A DNA stretch of 64,000 nt, from the NCBI GenBank assembly GCA_903892415.1, contig CAITIQ010000344.1, positions 62,001 to 126,000 of the forward strand, read 5' to 3'. The first letter of the stretch is position 1, and every line of letters starts with the position of its first letter. The notes under the pieces were generated by a model. That model did not search any database, was not told where the DNA came from, and worked only from the letters and a program-made list of their open reading frames with translations. Below are positions 8,524-17,081 of this stretch, piece by piece. Both the position numbers and the translations under genes were made by a program. Source of the stretch: an uncultured delta proteobacterium. GTDB taxonomy: Bacteria > Myxococcota_A > Polyangia > Polyangiales > Polyangiaceae.

Positions 8524-9602
8524 GATTTCCTAAAGTTCGTTGGGGTGCATGGCTGGCAGTCGCTATTCTTGGGCTATCTGCCGTTAGCGTCGGCAAAGCG
8601 TTAGCCGGAGCGGATCCGACGATCCCACGCTCCGCCGACGCACAAACTTCGAAGCGCTCGCTCGCAACGGATGACGAGAAGCTGTTCGTTCCCGAAGGCA
8701 GCTGGGCATCGGGCCAAGGCGTCGTGGAGCCGAAGGACCGCGAAACCAAGGTTGCCGGGGCAGTCCCTGGTCGCATTGCGCGTGTACTCGTGGTGGAGGG
8801 GCAACGCGTGGCACAGGGCGACGTCCTGATCGAGCTCGACGCTGTGGTTGAAAACGCGAGTATCGCGATCGCGGAGGCGGACGTTGCACGAGACGAAGCT
8901 GATTCATCTCGAGTAGCGGCTGGCGAGCGCTGGGAGGATCGGACCGCTGCCGATGAGGAGGCCAAGGCGGCGGCCGCACGCGCAGCTCAATCGGCGGGCG
9001 TACTGGAGAGAACCAAAAGAGCACACGCCGGTGGAGCAGTCAGCGGCGACGAGCTCGACCGCGCTGAGAAGCAAGCTTCACAAGACAGCGCCACAGCAGC
9101 CGCAGCGGAGGCTCGGCGACGGGCGGCCTTTGCCGGCTCACGATTGGAGGATAAGAGCGCCGCCCAAGCGCGGCTTGCCGGTTCTCGAGCCCGCCTCAAG
9201 GAGGCGCAAGCGCGACTCGAACAACGCATTATCCGCGCGCCGATCGATGGCGAGGTGCTGTCGGTCAAAGTGCGCGCCGGCGAGTACTATCAGCCAAGCT
9301 CCGAGGCCAGCGTCGTTATGGGAGAAACGAAGTCACTGCGCGTTCGCATCGATATTGATGAACGAGATGTGACGAAGCTGCGACTGGGAGCTCGCGTGGT
9401 GGCTCGCGTAACGGCAAACCCCGGTCACGACTACGCAGCCAAAGTCGTGGAGCTCGGCCGCCGCATGGGCCGAAAGAATGTTCGCAGCGATGATCCGGTT
9501 GAACGGAATGACGCCAAGATTCTCGAGGTCGTCGCCGAACTCGAGGAGAGCGCGGGCCTCGTCGTCGGCCAACGTGTCGTTGGATTCGTTGCTACCGAAT
9601 GA
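8520..9602 (+). CDS. HlyD-family periplasmic adaptor (membrane fusion protein)
   Basis: 360 residues. An N-terminal membrane anchor (WLAVAILGLSAVSVGKALA) is followed by a lipoyl half-motif (VPGRIARVLVVEGQRVAQGD), a long Ala/Glu/Arg-rich coiled-coil hairpin (about residues 115-235), and the second lipoyl half (IRAPIDGEVLSVKVRAGE) with a beta-barrel domain. It bridges the DevC-like permease to the TolC channel. It begins at an ATGA overlap with the ATPase gene and is the last gene of the exporter operon. Ten bases separate its end from the convergent gspC. Confidence 0.88.
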   Translation: MRFPKVRWGAWLAVAILGLSAVSVGKALAGADPTIPRSADAQTSKRSLATDDEKLFVPEGSWASGQGVVEPKDRETKVAGAVPGRIARVLVVEGQRVAQGDVLIELDAVVENASIAIAEADVARDEADSSRVAAGERWEDRTAADEEAKAAAARAAQSAGVLERTKRAHAGGAVSGDELDRAEKQASQDSATAAAAEARRRAAFAGSRLEDKSAAQARLAGSRARLKEAQARLEQRIIRAPIDGEVLSVKVRAGEYYQPSSEASVVMGETKSLRVRIDIDERDVTKLRLGARVVARVTANPGHDYAAKVVELGRRMGRKNVRSDDPVERNDAKILEVVAELEESAGLVVGQRVVGFVATE

Positions 9603-9612
9603 GGGACAAGCG

Positions 9613-10563
9613 CTACTTGATTTGAATCTTGATGGTGACGGGAGAGCCGCCGCGATTCATCGTAATATCGAGCTTGCCGGCCTTTCGGAGCTTGGCGTAG
9701 GCGTCCACGGCCTTCTCTGGGTCGGACATGTCGAAGCCGTTGATGTCGGAGAGTAGGTCGCCATTCTGCATCCCGATCTCCGAGAGAACGGAATCGGGCT
9801 TGATGCCACTCAGACGCATACCCTCTTTGGTCCCACGAGCGCGGATGGAACCTGCAAGCTTCGCGTAGTGCTGCATGATGATCTCGACGCCGCTCTTGTC
9901 GACTTCAAACTGATTCTCGCCAATCTTCGTTATCTTCGACTTAACCTCCGCCTCGAGCTTCGCCTTTTTACTGCTCTTAGAGCTTGGCTTGTCTGTTGCC
10001 GGTTTGGGTTTGGCAGCCGGTTCAGGTGCGCCTTCGGCCACGATGCAGCGTGATCCGCCTTCGGAGAGCCAGACGCGCGGCATGGAACCGAGGTTCGGCG
10101 ATTCGTAGTAACCAATGTGAGTAACCGTCTGAGTGCCGACTTTGTCGCCGATTCTCCGCATGTGTTCGCCGTCACCAGAGCTCAGCGAAGCAAAAGACCA
10201 CGCTGGGTCGTCCGTGGCGGTAATCAGAGAAGCTCGCACTCCCGAACAGGGGCTGTCCTCGTAAGGGTCACCGCTAGCCGATACCGACTTGGGTGTTGAG
10301 TCCTCGGCCGTTGGCGCTGTCGGCAATTTGTTCAACGGACCCGTCACAGAATCGAAAGGATTCCGCGAGAGGATGTCTGAACCGTTCTTCTTTTGGGTGG
10401 TCTCGGGCTGGGCGCGACTTGCCGGTAGCGCGGCCGGCTCACGCGGCACCAAATGACCCGCAACGAGTTGACTGATGCCACGCGCTTGAAAGAAGGACGC
10501 AACAAGGATCGCGCCCGCTAACAGCGGGATCTGAATTGTCCGAAGCGTCGAGTCGAAGCTCAT
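9613..10563 (-). CDS. gspC: Type II secretion system protein GspC with PDZ domain
   Basis: 316 residues. Layout: short cytoplasmic N-terminus, one membrane helix (IPLLAGAILVASFF, residues 12-25), a homology region from about residue 60 (NPFDSV, then a beta-rich segment to about residue 180), a Lys/Ala/Pro linker, and a C-terminal PDZ-like domain (SGIKPDSVLSEIGMQNGDLL onward). This is the inner membrane GspC architecture that links the assembly platform to the secretin. No other gsp gene is present in the window, so the rest of the machine must lie elsewhere. The last gene of a minus-strand group with the LON-domain and glutaredoxin-like genes, 145 bases after the former. Confidence 0.82.
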   Translation of the reverse strand: MSFDSTLRTIQIPLLAGAILVASFFQARGISQLVAGHLVPREPAALPASRAQPETTQKKNGSDILSRNPFDSVTGPLNKLPTAPTAEDSTPKSVSASGDPYEDSPCSGVRASLITATDDPAWSFASLSSGDGEHMRRIGDKVGTQTVTHIGYYESPNLGSMPRVWLSEGGSRCIVAEGAPEPAAKPKPATDKPSSKSSKKAKLEAEVKSKITKIGENQFEVDKSGVEIIMQHYAKLAGSIRARGTKEGMRLSGIKPDSVLSEIGMQNGDLLSDINGFDMSDPEKAVDAYAKLRKAGKLDITMNRGGSPVTIKIQIK

Positions 10564-10708
10564 GGCGTGTTCTTTTGAAGCATGTTTGCAAGGCAGATGC
10601 CAGCGTCTCGCTCGAGAACCTTGCTACATTTCCAGCTTCCGCACAGCGTCGTTCGTCAGGTTGTCACGAGGTCCCCCGGCAGGAGGAACGGACGTGACAA
10701 TTTGGCGC

Positions 10709-11368
10709 TCAGTTCAGAACCCCACCCGCACTCCCCAACGACATCTGTTGCAGAGCAATGAACTCGGTGAGCAGCTCCGCCCGCTCGCTCAACCTGGCCG
10801 TCTCCAGAATTTTCTGCCTGTCACGACCTTCAATCAGCAGCTGTTGAGCACAGTGATTCATCACGACCTCATCACTGACGCCGCGGGGGATTCGAAACTC
10901 GAAGCTCGGATCGCGCCGTTGGACGGTTGCGACGAACGAGGAAACTGCCGCCAAGAGAGCCGGCATCGCGTGGGGTACCAACCCATCTTCGATTGAGGGA
11001 AGCAAGCGACAGCTGGCCCTTCTATACGGGGGGACGAATGGCAGCTCTTGGAGCTCGACCCGAGCGCGTCCTCTCAACACGATGTTGCAGCGACCGTTCG
11101 GCAATTCGGTGGAGTCAATGATTGATCCCACGCCCGCCATGGGCGCTATCGGTGGATGACCCTCACCACCCAAGGGCGAACCATCGACGATCTGAACCAC
11201 GACGATGTGTCGATGAGACTCCAAAACGTCTCGCACCATCTTGCGGTAGCGAGGCTCGAAGACGTGGAGGGGCAGCAACACGCCGGGCAGTAGGATGACC
11301 TCTGGCAACGGAAAAAGCGGCAAGCACGAAAGAGATTCCTCAAGCTCGTCACGCCTTGCGATTACCAC
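10709..11368 (-). CDS. LON N-terminal (substrate-binding) domain protein without protease
   Basis: 219 residues from a GTG. The LON N-terminal fold is recognised from LPLFPLPEVILLPGVLLPLH and FEPRYRKMVRDVL in the first 50 residues, followed by the central GVGSIIDSTELPNGRCNIVL segment and an alpha-helical half. The AAA and Ser-Lys protease domains of Lon are absent, as in other stand-alone LON-domain proteins, whose role is poorly known. It starts two bases after the stop of the glutaredoxin-like gene and is probably co-transcribed with it. Confidence 0.8.
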   Translation of the reverse strand: MVIARRDELEESLSCLPLFPLPEVILLPGVLLPLHVFEPRYRKMVRDVLESHRHIVVVQIVDGSPLGGEGHPPIAPMAGVGSIIDSTELPNGRCNIVLRGRARVELQELPFVPPYRRASCRLLPSIEDGLVPHAMPALLAAVSSFVATVQRRDPSFEFRIPRGVSDEVVMNHCAQQLLIEGRDRQKILETARLSERAELLTEFIALQQMSLGSAGGVLN

Positions 11369-11370
11369 CG

Positions 11371-12003
11371 CTAACGAACCTTCTTTGCCGCGTTCGCGAT
11401 CGCTTGGTCGAGGATGGTCGCGTCATAACCAACCAGGATCCGACCCGACACATCGAACGTTGGAACGGTCCCAGCCGGGTTGACCGACTTCAAGAGCACC
11501 GTGTCGGTTGGACTGGACTCCACGTTCAACTCCCGGAGCTGGTAGCCGCGGGCCTTCATGAAAGTCCTCGCCGAATTGCAAAGCGAGCACTTGGGCGTCA
11601 TGAACATGGTCACGGGCACCTTCCGTTTCTTTGCCTCGACCACAGCGTCGTCTTCTTCGGGCTCGGGCTCGGCAACCGACGGAACAGCCTGGGGTTGCTG
11701 CGGTTCCTCTCGCACCGTTGTGGGCCGTGCGGCCTGTTCGAGCTGGAGCGCTGGCTCCGCCGCGGGAGGTGGCGCGGGAACCGCAATCTCCTCCTTCATC
11801 GGCTGTTGGCTGCCCACATTCCTCGAAAGCCAAACACTAAAACTGACGACCAACCCAAGGGCTGTAACAGCCAGGACTGCCACAATCGGCCAATCAGAGC
11901 TGGTTTTCGGCGGCTCGAGCACTGCATCGCCACGGCGACAGATTACGCACTTAGCGTCATCGCCCAGCACCAGACCGTGCACGCCACATCGGCGCACTTC
12001 CAT
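11371..12003 (-). CDS. Zinc-ribbon, membrane-anchored glutaredoxin-like protein
   Basis: 210 residues with three parts. Residues 6-22 hold Cys6, His9, Cys19 and Cys22, a CxxH...CxxC arrangement that looks like a small zinc ribbon. Residues about 38-59 are a membrane helix (WPIVAVLAVTALGLVVSFSV). After a long Pro/Glu/Ala-rich linker, the C-terminal 80 residues form a glutaredoxin-like domain with the redox motif TPKCSLC and the cis-proline region GTVPTFDV. A thiol-disulphide role at the membrane is inferred. Topology is uncertain: a cytoplasmic ribbon would put the redox domain in the periplasm. First gene of a minus-strand group with the LON-domain gene and gspC. Confidence 0.72.
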   Translation of the reverse strand: MEVRRCGVHGLVLGDDAKCVICRRGDAVLEPPKTSSDWPIVAVLAVTALGLVVSFSVWLSRNVGSQQPMKEEIAVPAPPPAAEPALQLEQAARPTTVREEPQQPQAVPSVAEPEPEEDDAVVEAKKRKVPVTMFMTPKCSLCNSARTFMKARGYQLRELNVESSPTDTVLLKSVNPAGTVPTFDVSGRILVGYDATILDQAIANAAKKVR

Positions 12004-12122
12004 CGTTCGAAGCTACCCGACTCAGGCCCACTTGGCGAATTTCCCACGCAACTGCCACCAGCGCAGCTCAATGGCGAACATGGTTCGTGCCTCGGGGAAC
12101 AACGTGGTAAATTGGGTCCGCC

Positions 12123-12692
12123 ATGAAAGTCTCACCCCGAGCCCTACCGCAGAACGAAAGCTCTCTCCCTTCTGGTGAGTCGAAGGAGAGCACCTACACC
12201 ACCGGCGAAATGGCTCGCCTCTCGAGCAACACCCTGCGAACGGTTCGATTCTACGAAGAGGCAGGGATCCTCACGCCGATCGGTCGCACCGAGGGCGGAC
12301 ATCGCGTCTTCAAGAAGTCTGAACTCGACCGCCTCAAGTTGGTGAGTGACATGCGAGAAGCAGGACTCTCGCTTGACGATATCCGCGAGATTCTGGCGGC
12401 GAAACGACTGGCATCCTCGGCGGACGTCGCCGCGGAAAAGGCAACGGCGCTGCTAACCAAATGCGTGGAACGCCTGCGCACAAAGGTGGAGATACTCTCG
12501 CGATTGGCGAAGGATCTCGAAGAAACGGTGGAATGTGCAAGCCACTGTCGCAACTGCAAAGCTCCTCAGCTTTTCCCTGATAGCTGCAACCAATGTGAGA
12601 CCCTCGAGCGGCCGCTCCCCCGCGGCATGCGAGTCCTGTGGGACGTGAAGGGAACCCCGGAACCTACCAAAGCGGCGGTCCCTGAAGAATGA
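12123..12692 (+). CDS. MerR-family transcriptional regulator with C-terminal cysteine cluster
   Basis: 189 residues. The MerR winged helix is seen as TGEMARLSSNTLRTVRFYEE near residue 28 and EGGHRVFKKSELDRLKLV, followed by the dimerisation helix. The C-terminal segment carries five cysteines (138, 142, 145, 155, 158) spaced CxxxCxxC and CxxC. The spacing differs from the SoxR iron-sulphur motif; metal or redox sensing is therefore inferred rather than shown. Its stop overlaps the ATG of folE (ATGA), so it is read in one operon with folE and a dehydrogenase and probably regulates them or is regulated with them. Confidence 0.83.
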   Translation: MKVSPRALPQNESSLPSGESKESTYTTGEMARLSSNTLRTVRFYEEAGILTPIGRTEGGHRVFKKSELDRLKLVSDMREAGLSLDDIREILAAKRLASSADVAAEKATALLTKCVERLRTKVEILSRLAKDLEETVECASHCRNCKAPQLFPDSCNQCETLERPLPRGMRVLWDVKGTPEPTKAAVPEE

Positions 12693-13264
12693 CGGACGAG
12701 ATTCAGCGCTCCAAGGCAGCAAAAGCGATCGAAGAGTTCCTTGGTGCGCTGGGCCTTGAACTTCACGGGGAGCTCGTTGGAACCGGGGAACGGGTTGCCA
12801 CAGCTTGGGCCACAGAATTTCTCGCCGGCGTTGGGGTCGATCCGACGCGAGTGTTGATCGACGGGGCACTGGAAGCAAAGGCGGGCGCTGGGCCTGTCGT
12901 CTTGCATGGGCTCGAGGTAGCGACGATGTGTCCTCACCACCTGCTTCCAAGCCACGGGACGGCCTCTGTGGGGTTCTTTCCTGGGTCACGGCTCGCGGGA
13001 CTTGGGGCCATTCAACAGGCAGTCGATCTCTGCGCGCGCCGGCTCATTCTCCAAGAGTCGTTGGGCGAGCTGATCGCGGAAACGCTTTTGACTGGGCTCG
13101 GAGCAACGGGAACGTTCTGTCGGCTGGCATTGACACACACGTGTTTCTCCACCCGTGGAGAACGGCAGGCCCGTGCCGTGGTCGAGACGGTCTCGTTCCG
13201 CGGGAGCTGTGAAACCAGTGATCGTGAGCTCGCAACGCGCCTGGCATTCGGAGCTCGCGCTTGA
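12689..13264 (+). CDS. folE: GTP cyclohydrolase I
   Basis: 191 residues. It makes 7,8-dihydroneopterin triphosphate from GTP, the first step of folate or biopterin synthesis. The zinc site is intact: Cys81 and His84 in MCPHHLLP and Cys152 in THTCFSTRG. The Cys-Cys distance of 71 equals that of the E. coli enzyme. The motif GLGAIQQAVDLCARRLILQE matches the conserved active-site helix. The N-terminal helical region is slightly shorter than in E. coli. It overlaps the MerR gene upstream and the dehydrogenase downstream, an unusual context for folE. Confidence 0.9.
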   Translation: MTDEIQRSKAAKAIEEFLGALGLELHGELVGTGERVATAWATEFLAGVGVDPTRVLIDGALEAKAGAGPVVLHGLEVATMCPHHLLPSHGTASVGFFPGSRLAGLGAIQQAVDLCARRLILQESLGELIAETLLTGLGATGTFCRLALTHTCFSTRGERQARAVVETVSFRGSCETSDRELATRLAFGARA

Positions 13265-13941
13265 AGCCAGTCGCGCTTGTCACCGGAGCCTCACGCGGTA
13301 TCGGTTTCGAAACCAGCCGGATTCTCGCGCAACAGGGGTTCCACGTGATTATGGCGGCACGTGGGGTAGACGTGCTGGAGGCTGCCCGAGAAGTTCAGTC
13401 TTCGGGCTCTTCGCAAGGCATCCAAGCCGACGTCAGTAAACCTGAGGACATTTCGCAACTGCGCGACTTGGTCGAGAAGGATTTCGAGGCACTCGACGTG
13501 CTGGTCAATAACGCTGGCATCGTGCGTCGTGGCTCCGCGGTTGAGGACACGACCATCGCTGACTGGAAGCAAGTTCTCGACGTCAATCTCACTGGAGCCT
13601 TCCTCGCCACGCGCGCATTCATCGGCGCAATGAAGCAACGTCGACGCGGGCGCATCGTGTTCGTTGCCAGCATCTCTTCGACGATTGGCTGTCCCGAGAA
13701 CGCATCCTATGCCGCCTCCAAGTGGGGGATGCTGGGGTTGATGAAGAGCGTCGCGGAGGAGACTCGCAACACGGGGCTTGTTGTAACGGGCATTCTCCCG
13801 GGCTCTGTTGATACCGAGATGTTGAAGGGCAGCGGCTTTGCGGCGGCAATGAGCCCGACAGACGTTGCACATGAGATTGTGCACTTGGCCACAGCTGCGG
13901 CACCCGCACTGCATGGCAGCGCGATCGAAATGTTCGGCTGA
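13261..13941 (+). CDS. Short-chain dehydrogenase/reductase
   Basis: 226 residues from a TTG whose last two bases begin the folE stop (TTGA overlap). Classical SDR marks are present: TGASRGIG near residue 8 for NAD(P) binding, DVLVNNAG near residue 79, the catalytic Ser in SISST and YAASK for the Tyr-Lys pair. The specificity is unknown. Because it is coupled to folE, a pterin reductase role (pteridine or sepiapterin reductase-like) is possible. The sequence itself reads as a general 3-oxoacyl-reductase-type SDR, so this is inference from context only. Confidence 0.85.
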   Translation: MKPVALVTGASRGIGFETSRILAQQGFHVIMAARGVDVLEAAREVQSSGSSQGIQADVSKPEDISQLRDLVEKDFEALDVLVNNAGIVRRGSAVEDTTIADWKQVLDVNLTGAFLATRAFIGAMKQRRRGRIVFVASISSTIGCPENASYAASKWGMLGLMKSVAEETRNTGLVVTGILPGSVDTEMLKGSGFAAAMSPTDVAHEIVHLATAAAPALHGSAIEMFG

Positions 13942-14073
13942 GGATTGCGGCGTCAGCCCCGCACTGCGGCACCAACTCCGCAGCTAGACGAGGCTCACGA
14001 CATCGCCTTTTCGCAGGAGTTTTCAGCTTTCGAGCGCAGATAGGCCTGGCATCCGCCGTGCAATGTCCGAGGC

Positions 14074-15837
14074 ATGAAACGTCGTTCAAGCGCACTGTGG
14101 CTGTCGCTGACGCTGGCGTGTTGCAGCCCAGGTGGAGCGGGACCAGCGGCTCCGGGAACCTCGGGGACAACCACGCCGGCTGCAAGTAAACCCAGCGAGC
14201 TCTCCGAACTCTTTCGCCAGGTATGGTCGCAGGGCGGGCTGACCGCACGCGAGGTCGACGACGACACATTTCTTCGGCGGGCCTCATTGGACCTCCTCGG
14301 CCGAATACCCAGCTCTGCGGAGCTGCTTGAATTTCGCGCGGACTCCCGCGACGACAAGCGCTCGCGCAAGGTCAGCCAACTTCTGGATGACCCGGCACAC
14401 GCAGATCACCTTGCTAGAAAGTGGGAGCAGATTCTTCTCGGCCCAGAGGTCAAACTCAAGCTGGTCGACCGCGGGGCCATGCGTCGATGGCTAGCCGCTC
14501 AGTTCGCCGCCGATGTCCCGTGGAACGAAATCGTCCAGAAACTTATTACCGCCGAAGGGCTCACGAGCCTCGGTGGCTCCATCAAGGATGCCGTTGGCCA
14601 ATCAGATAGTGAACGCTGGACCGCCGAGAAGGCAGCAAACGTCAACGGCGCCGCTAACTACTTTCTTCGCCACCAGAAGGCTCCACAGGATCTCGCCGGA
14701 CACGTATCGAAGACCTTCTTGGGCGTTCAGATCCAGTGCGCCCAATGCCACGACCATAAGACAGAAGCCTGGACCCAAACACAATTCCAGGAGTTCTCAG
14801 CCGCATTTGTACGAGTTCGCGCAAGGCCTGTGGAAAGAGGCCGACAAGAGTTCGCCGTGTTCGAACTCGAGAACCTCGATCGCCCTTCTCGCAGAGCCTT
14901 TCGCAACGAGGAACTGCAAGAGATTGTCCAAGCATCCCCCAAGGCACTTGATGGCTCCTCACTAACGGAGGGCAATCCGCGTATTGCCTTGGCTACCTGG
15001 ATGACCAACTCAGAGAATCGCTGGTTCTCCAAAGCGCTGGTCAATCGCGTTTGGGCGGACCTCCATGGCGCTGGCTTCGTCGAGCCCATCGACGACTTTC
15101 GAGAGAAGAACCTTCCTGTTTTGCCTCAAGTGCTCGACTACCTAGCCGACGACTTCGAGCGCAACCAGTTCAACCTCGATGCGCTCTACGAAACCATCAT
15201 GCTCGGACCGACCTATGCGAACGCGGTAGACGGGACGGTGACGCCGCGCGAATCGCTGTTCGCGGCTTCTGACCTAACTCCTCTATCGAGCGACGCGTTG
15301 CTTGATTCGATATTCACGGCAACGGACGCTGCCAAACAGCTGGAGGACCAAGGGGAACAACGCGCCAACACGTTAAAGACGCTGCTCCGGCAGCGAATGG
15401 AGTTCGTCTTCGATACCGATGCTGAATCGAACGGTGAACCGCAGTCGACGACGCTTACGCAGAGTCTCTTTCTCGCCAATAGCGCCTTGATCACTGCTTC
15501 CACGGCGCATTCGCAGGAGGGTGTACTCGCCAAGCTACTCGCTAGCGCGAACTCCGACGAGGCCATCATCACAGAACTCTACCGTCGCACCCTCACCCGC
15601 GACCCCTCCGCGGACGAGCTGCGTGAGGCCCTCAGCTTCATTGCGCAGGACCGCAGCAAAGCCCCCGTGAGGTTTGAGGGTTTTAGCGGCGAGAAAGGCA
15701 AAGCCAAACGAGAGGCGCGCGCGGACAACACCATGCTGCGAGCACTGCGTCCTGACGAGAGTTCCGCCAAGGCGCGCGCCTTCGAGGATCTGTTCTGGGT
15801 CCTGATCAACTCCAACGAATTCCTTTTCCGCCGCTGA
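14074..15837 (+). CDS. DUF1549/DUF1553 (PSCyt2/PSD1) lipoprotein
   Basis: 587 residues. Signal sequence with a lipobox around LACCS. DUF1549 is recognised from FLRRASLDLLGRIPSSAEL near residue 70 and the CAQCHDH motif near residue 223. DUF1553 is recognised from RVWADLHGAGFVEPIDDF, and the family-typical tail ends in LFWVLINSNEFLF. These domains are usual in large planctomycete surface proteins; here both sit in a rather short chain. The CxxCH pattern could bind heme but is part of the family consensus. It lies eight bases before a DUF1501 gene, its standard partner. Function unknown. Confidence 0.83.
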   Translation: MKRRSSALWLSLTLACCSPGGAGPAAPGTSGTTTPAASKPSELSELFRQVWSQGGLTAREVDDDTFLRRASLDLLGRIPSSAELLEFRADSRDDKRSRKVSQLLDDPAHADHLARKWEQILLGPEVKLKLVDRGAMRRWLAAQFAADVPWNEIVQKLITAEGLTSLGGSIKDAVGQSDSERWTAEKAANVNGAANYFLRHQKAPQDLAGHVSKTFLGVQIQCAQCHDHKTEAWTQTQFQEFSAAFVRVRARPVERGRQEFAVFELENLDRPSRRAFRNEELQEIVQASPKALDGSSLTEGNPRIALATWMTNSENRWFSKALVNRVWADLHGAGFVEPIDDFREKNLPVLPQVLDYLADDFERNQFNLDALYETIMLGPTYANAVDGTVTPRESLFAASDLTPLSSDALLDSIFTATDAAKQLEDQGEQRANTLKTLLRQRMEFVFDTDAESNGEPQSTTLTQSLFLANSALITASTAHSQEGVLAKLLASANSDEAIITELYRRTLTRDPSADELREALSFIAQDRSKAPVRFEGFSGEKGKAKREARADNTMLRALRPDESSAKARAFEDLFWVLINSNEFLFRR

Positions 15838-15845
15838 GTCAAACC

Positions 15846-17081
15846 ATGAACACCACCCGCAGAAATCTACTCAATCTCGGCGCTTTTACCTTTATATCCA
15901 CCCTACTCTCCGAAGTAGCGTCGCCGCGAGCATTCGCCGCACCAGCGGTGAAGCCGAAACAATGCATCCTGCTTTGGATGAACGGCGGAGCGAGCCACCT
16001 TGACTCGTTCGACCTGAAGTCGGGCGGGCACTTCAAGGCGATCCCTACCAAGGCTCGTGGGGTAAGCATCTCCGAACGACTTCCGCAGCTTGCCGAACAA
16101 ATGGATTCAGTCGCGTTGTTGCGCGGGGTCTCATCGAAGGAGGGCAACCATCCGCGCGCACAATCGCTGGCTCACACTGGCCATACCCCCAACCCGACCG
16201 TACGTGCACCCACGCTAGGGGCTTGGGTCGCCAAGGCCCGCTCGGCGCAAACCTCTGCTCTTCCCCCTTTCATCTCGCTCGGAGGGGCCAGTGCCGATGC
16301 TGGCTTCCTTGGAAATGCGTATGACCCCTTCGTCGTTGCAACGCCAGGAGCGATGCCCAAAGACATTCAATCGCTTCGCGCGTTCTCGCCGGAACGCGAG
16401 AATCTCCGCAACTCCTTGGTCGACCGAATGAATCGTGACTTCGACTCGACCACAAAGAGCCGAATGGCGTCGCAGCGGGCGATGCTGACCCAAACCGCAC
16501 GAACGATGATGCACTCGAACAATCTTGCAGCCTTCGATTGTTCGTCCGAATCCCAGAGCACCCTGACCGCCTATGGTGATAGCGCGTTTGGGCGTGGCTG
16601 TTTGACTGCACGTCGACTGATTGAGGTCGGAGTGCCCTTTGTCGAGGTCGGGTTGGACGGCTGGGACACGCACCAGAACAACTTCGAACGCGTTGGCTCA
16701 CTGCTCGATACGGTCGATGCGGGCGCTGCTTCCTTGCTCGCGGACCTGCGCCAGAGAGGACTACTAGATACGACGCTTGTCGCATGGGTCACCGAGTTCG
16801 GGCGGACGCCACGAGTAAACGCTGACGAAGGTCGGGATCACCACCCGCAGGCGTTCAGCGTCTGGCTGGCTGGAGCTGGGATTCGCGGCGGCATCGTCCA
16901 TGGCGAGACGGACTCGCACGGGGCCAAGGTCACCCGCGACGCAGTATCGCTACAAGACGTCGTCGCGACGATGGGCTCAGCGTTGGGCTTGGAGACGGAC
17001 TTGTTCCAAACCACACCCAACGGGCGACCAATCACCATGACCGATGGTGGCAAACCCATTCAGGCTATCCGCGAGGCCTAG
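15846..17081 (+). CDS. DUF1501 protein (sulfatase-like fold), exported
   Basis: 411 residues. The N-terminus TRRNLLNLGAFTF resembles a twin-arginine signal, ending near AFAAP. Recognisable DUF1501 segments are CILLWMNGGASHLDSFDLKS, LLRGVSSKEGNHPRA, VEVGLDGWDTHQNN and VAWVTEFGRTPRVN. The family belongs to the alkaline phosphatase/sulfatase superfamily and is almost always encoded next to DUF1549/DUF1553 proteins, as here. Its stop shares the CTAG at 17078-17081 with the convergent MBOAT gene. Enzymatic activity is not established for the family. Confidence 0.85.
   Translation: MNTTRRNLLNLGAFTFISTLLSEVASPRAFAAPAVKPKQCILLWMNGGASHLDSFDLKSGGHFKAIPTKARGVSISERLPQLAEQMDSVALLRGVSSKEGNHPRAQSLAHTGHTPNPTVRAPTLGAWVAKARSAQTSALPPFISLGGASADAGFLGNAYDPFVVATPGAMPKDIQSLRAFSPERENLRNSLVDRMNRDFDSTTKSRMASQRAMLTQTARTMMHSNNLAAFDCSSESQSTLTAYGDSAFGRGCLTARRLIEVGVPFVEVGLDGWDTHQNNFERVGSLLDTVDAGAASLLADLRQRGLLDTTLVAWVTEFGRTPRVNADEGRDHHPQAFSVWLAGAGIRGGIVHGETDSHGAKVTRDAVSLQDVVATMGSALGLETDLFQTTPNGRPITMTDGGKPIQAIREA
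17078..17081. other. Shared CTAG: overlapping stop codons of convergent genes
   Basis: The palindrome CTAG supplies TAG to the plus-strand DUF1501 gene (17079-17081) and TAG to the minus-strand MBOAT gene (17078-17080). There is no room for a terminator between the two genes. Confidence 0.9.

Noticed and set aside
13619-14287. Long open frame on the minus strand across the SDR and DUF1549 gene starts
   Set aside because: It overlaps two genes with strong motifs, has no recognisable domain and its composition is what the opposite strand of a GC-rich gene gives.
14735-14760. c-type cytochrome heme site (CAQCH) in the DUF1549 protein
   Set aside because: CxxCH is part of the family consensus and no other cytochrome features are visible, so a heme claim is not supported.
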